Source of the DNA: Theocolax elegans
Taxonomy: Eukaryota > Arthropoda > Insecta > Hymenoptera > Cerocephalidae
Reading direction: 5' to 3'
DNA: 64,000 nucleotides
NCBI GenBank assembly: GCA_026168455.1
Contig: CM047429.1
Coordinates: forward strand, 5,111,125-5,175,124
Shown piece after piece: positions 63,875 to 64,000 of the stretch; within the stretch, counting starts at the first letter, position 1, and each line of letters starts with the position of its first letter. The translations under genes were made by a program, and so were the position numbers. Below the pieces are notes generated by a model, which saw nothing but the letters and a program-made list of their open reading frames with translations, had not been told where the DNA came from and ran no database searches.

Positions 63875-64000
63875 GAAAGCTTGGAGCAATACCTTTCAAA
63901 TGGTCTGTAGCATTTTTATGGCCTCCAATTCTGTAAAAAGTTATGACAATTTAAAGAAACTCGAAATTTTTTAAAAAATTTAAATGGGAATTACCATGTT
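63875..64000. mobile_element. Start of a probable third element, cut by the window end
   Basis: After another (TA)n spacer (63862-63874) a new unrelated sequence begins GAAAGCTTGGAGCAATACC. Its style and position match the left arms of the two preceding palindromes, but its right half is not in the window. Confidence 0.35.

Overview
This 64 kb window looks like repeat-dominated insect genomic DNA. It is AT-rich, shows no bacterial gene organisation, and consists almost entirely of layered transposable elements of arthropod type: Ty1/copia, Ty3/gypsy, CsRn1-type gypsy, R1-clade, Jockey-type and CR1-type LINEs, Penelope, piggyBac, tRNA- and 5S-derived SINEs, and fold-back elements. The only segment I can assign to a host gene is one 139-nt exon at 16858-16996. 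It encodes part of the N-terminal EPL1 domain of Enhancer of Polycomb, and its wording matches insect forms. A hymenopteran such as an ant is a guess. I see no other exon of that gene, so much of the window may be intron.

Left part (1-16 kb): a broken copia pol (1-1671), an R1/Waldo-like LINE tail ending in an (ACAY)n repeat (2170-2960), a tRNA-derived SINE with target duplication (3396-3615), a 5'-truncated CR1/Jockey-group LINE (4200-7030), and a decayed Jockey-type LINE on the minus strand (about 7.9-12.1 kb). That LINE's RNase H domain is split by a 1453-bp insert with 15-bp target duplications and hairpin-bearing tandem repeats. A second Waldo-like LINE sits inside a GT/CA microsatellite (12576-13931), and a 5S rRNA-derived SINE has 17-bp target duplications (15008-15450).

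Middle part (16.8-46 kb): the E(Pc) exon, a gag remnant, a degenerate tandem array split by a nearly perfect 753-bp piggyBac-type palindrome (18225-18977), a piggyBac transposase remnant (22575-23538), and a gypsy gag-protease-RT fragment (24.3-26.6 kb). Then come a gag-only LTR retrotransposon with 445-bp LTRs and GTAC duplications (28489-34008) and fragments of a large DNA element with an adenain-like cysteine protease (34.7-36.9 kb and, inverted, 44.5-45.4 kb). An apparently intact, very young CsRn1-type gypsy element (36887-41714) lies within the latter; its two 320-bp LTRs differ at about two positions.

Right part (46-64 kb): a solo LTR (46907-47613), a roughly 58-bp minisatellite (48.0-48.8 kb) and a four-layer nest. 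In the nest a gypsy pol gene is split by a Penelope element, which is split by a fold-back DNA transposon, which carries a SINE in its left arm. A second solo LTR sits in an AT repeat (60317-61308). At least two, probably three, unrelated long palindromes follow back to back, separated only by short (TA)n tracts (61335 to the end).

The genes here do not form a pathway; they are mobile-element machinery in different states of decay. The CsRn1 element is the only one that looks able to encode a complete set of proteins. The SINEs, the gag-only element and the palindromic elements would all depend on enzymes supplied by other elements.
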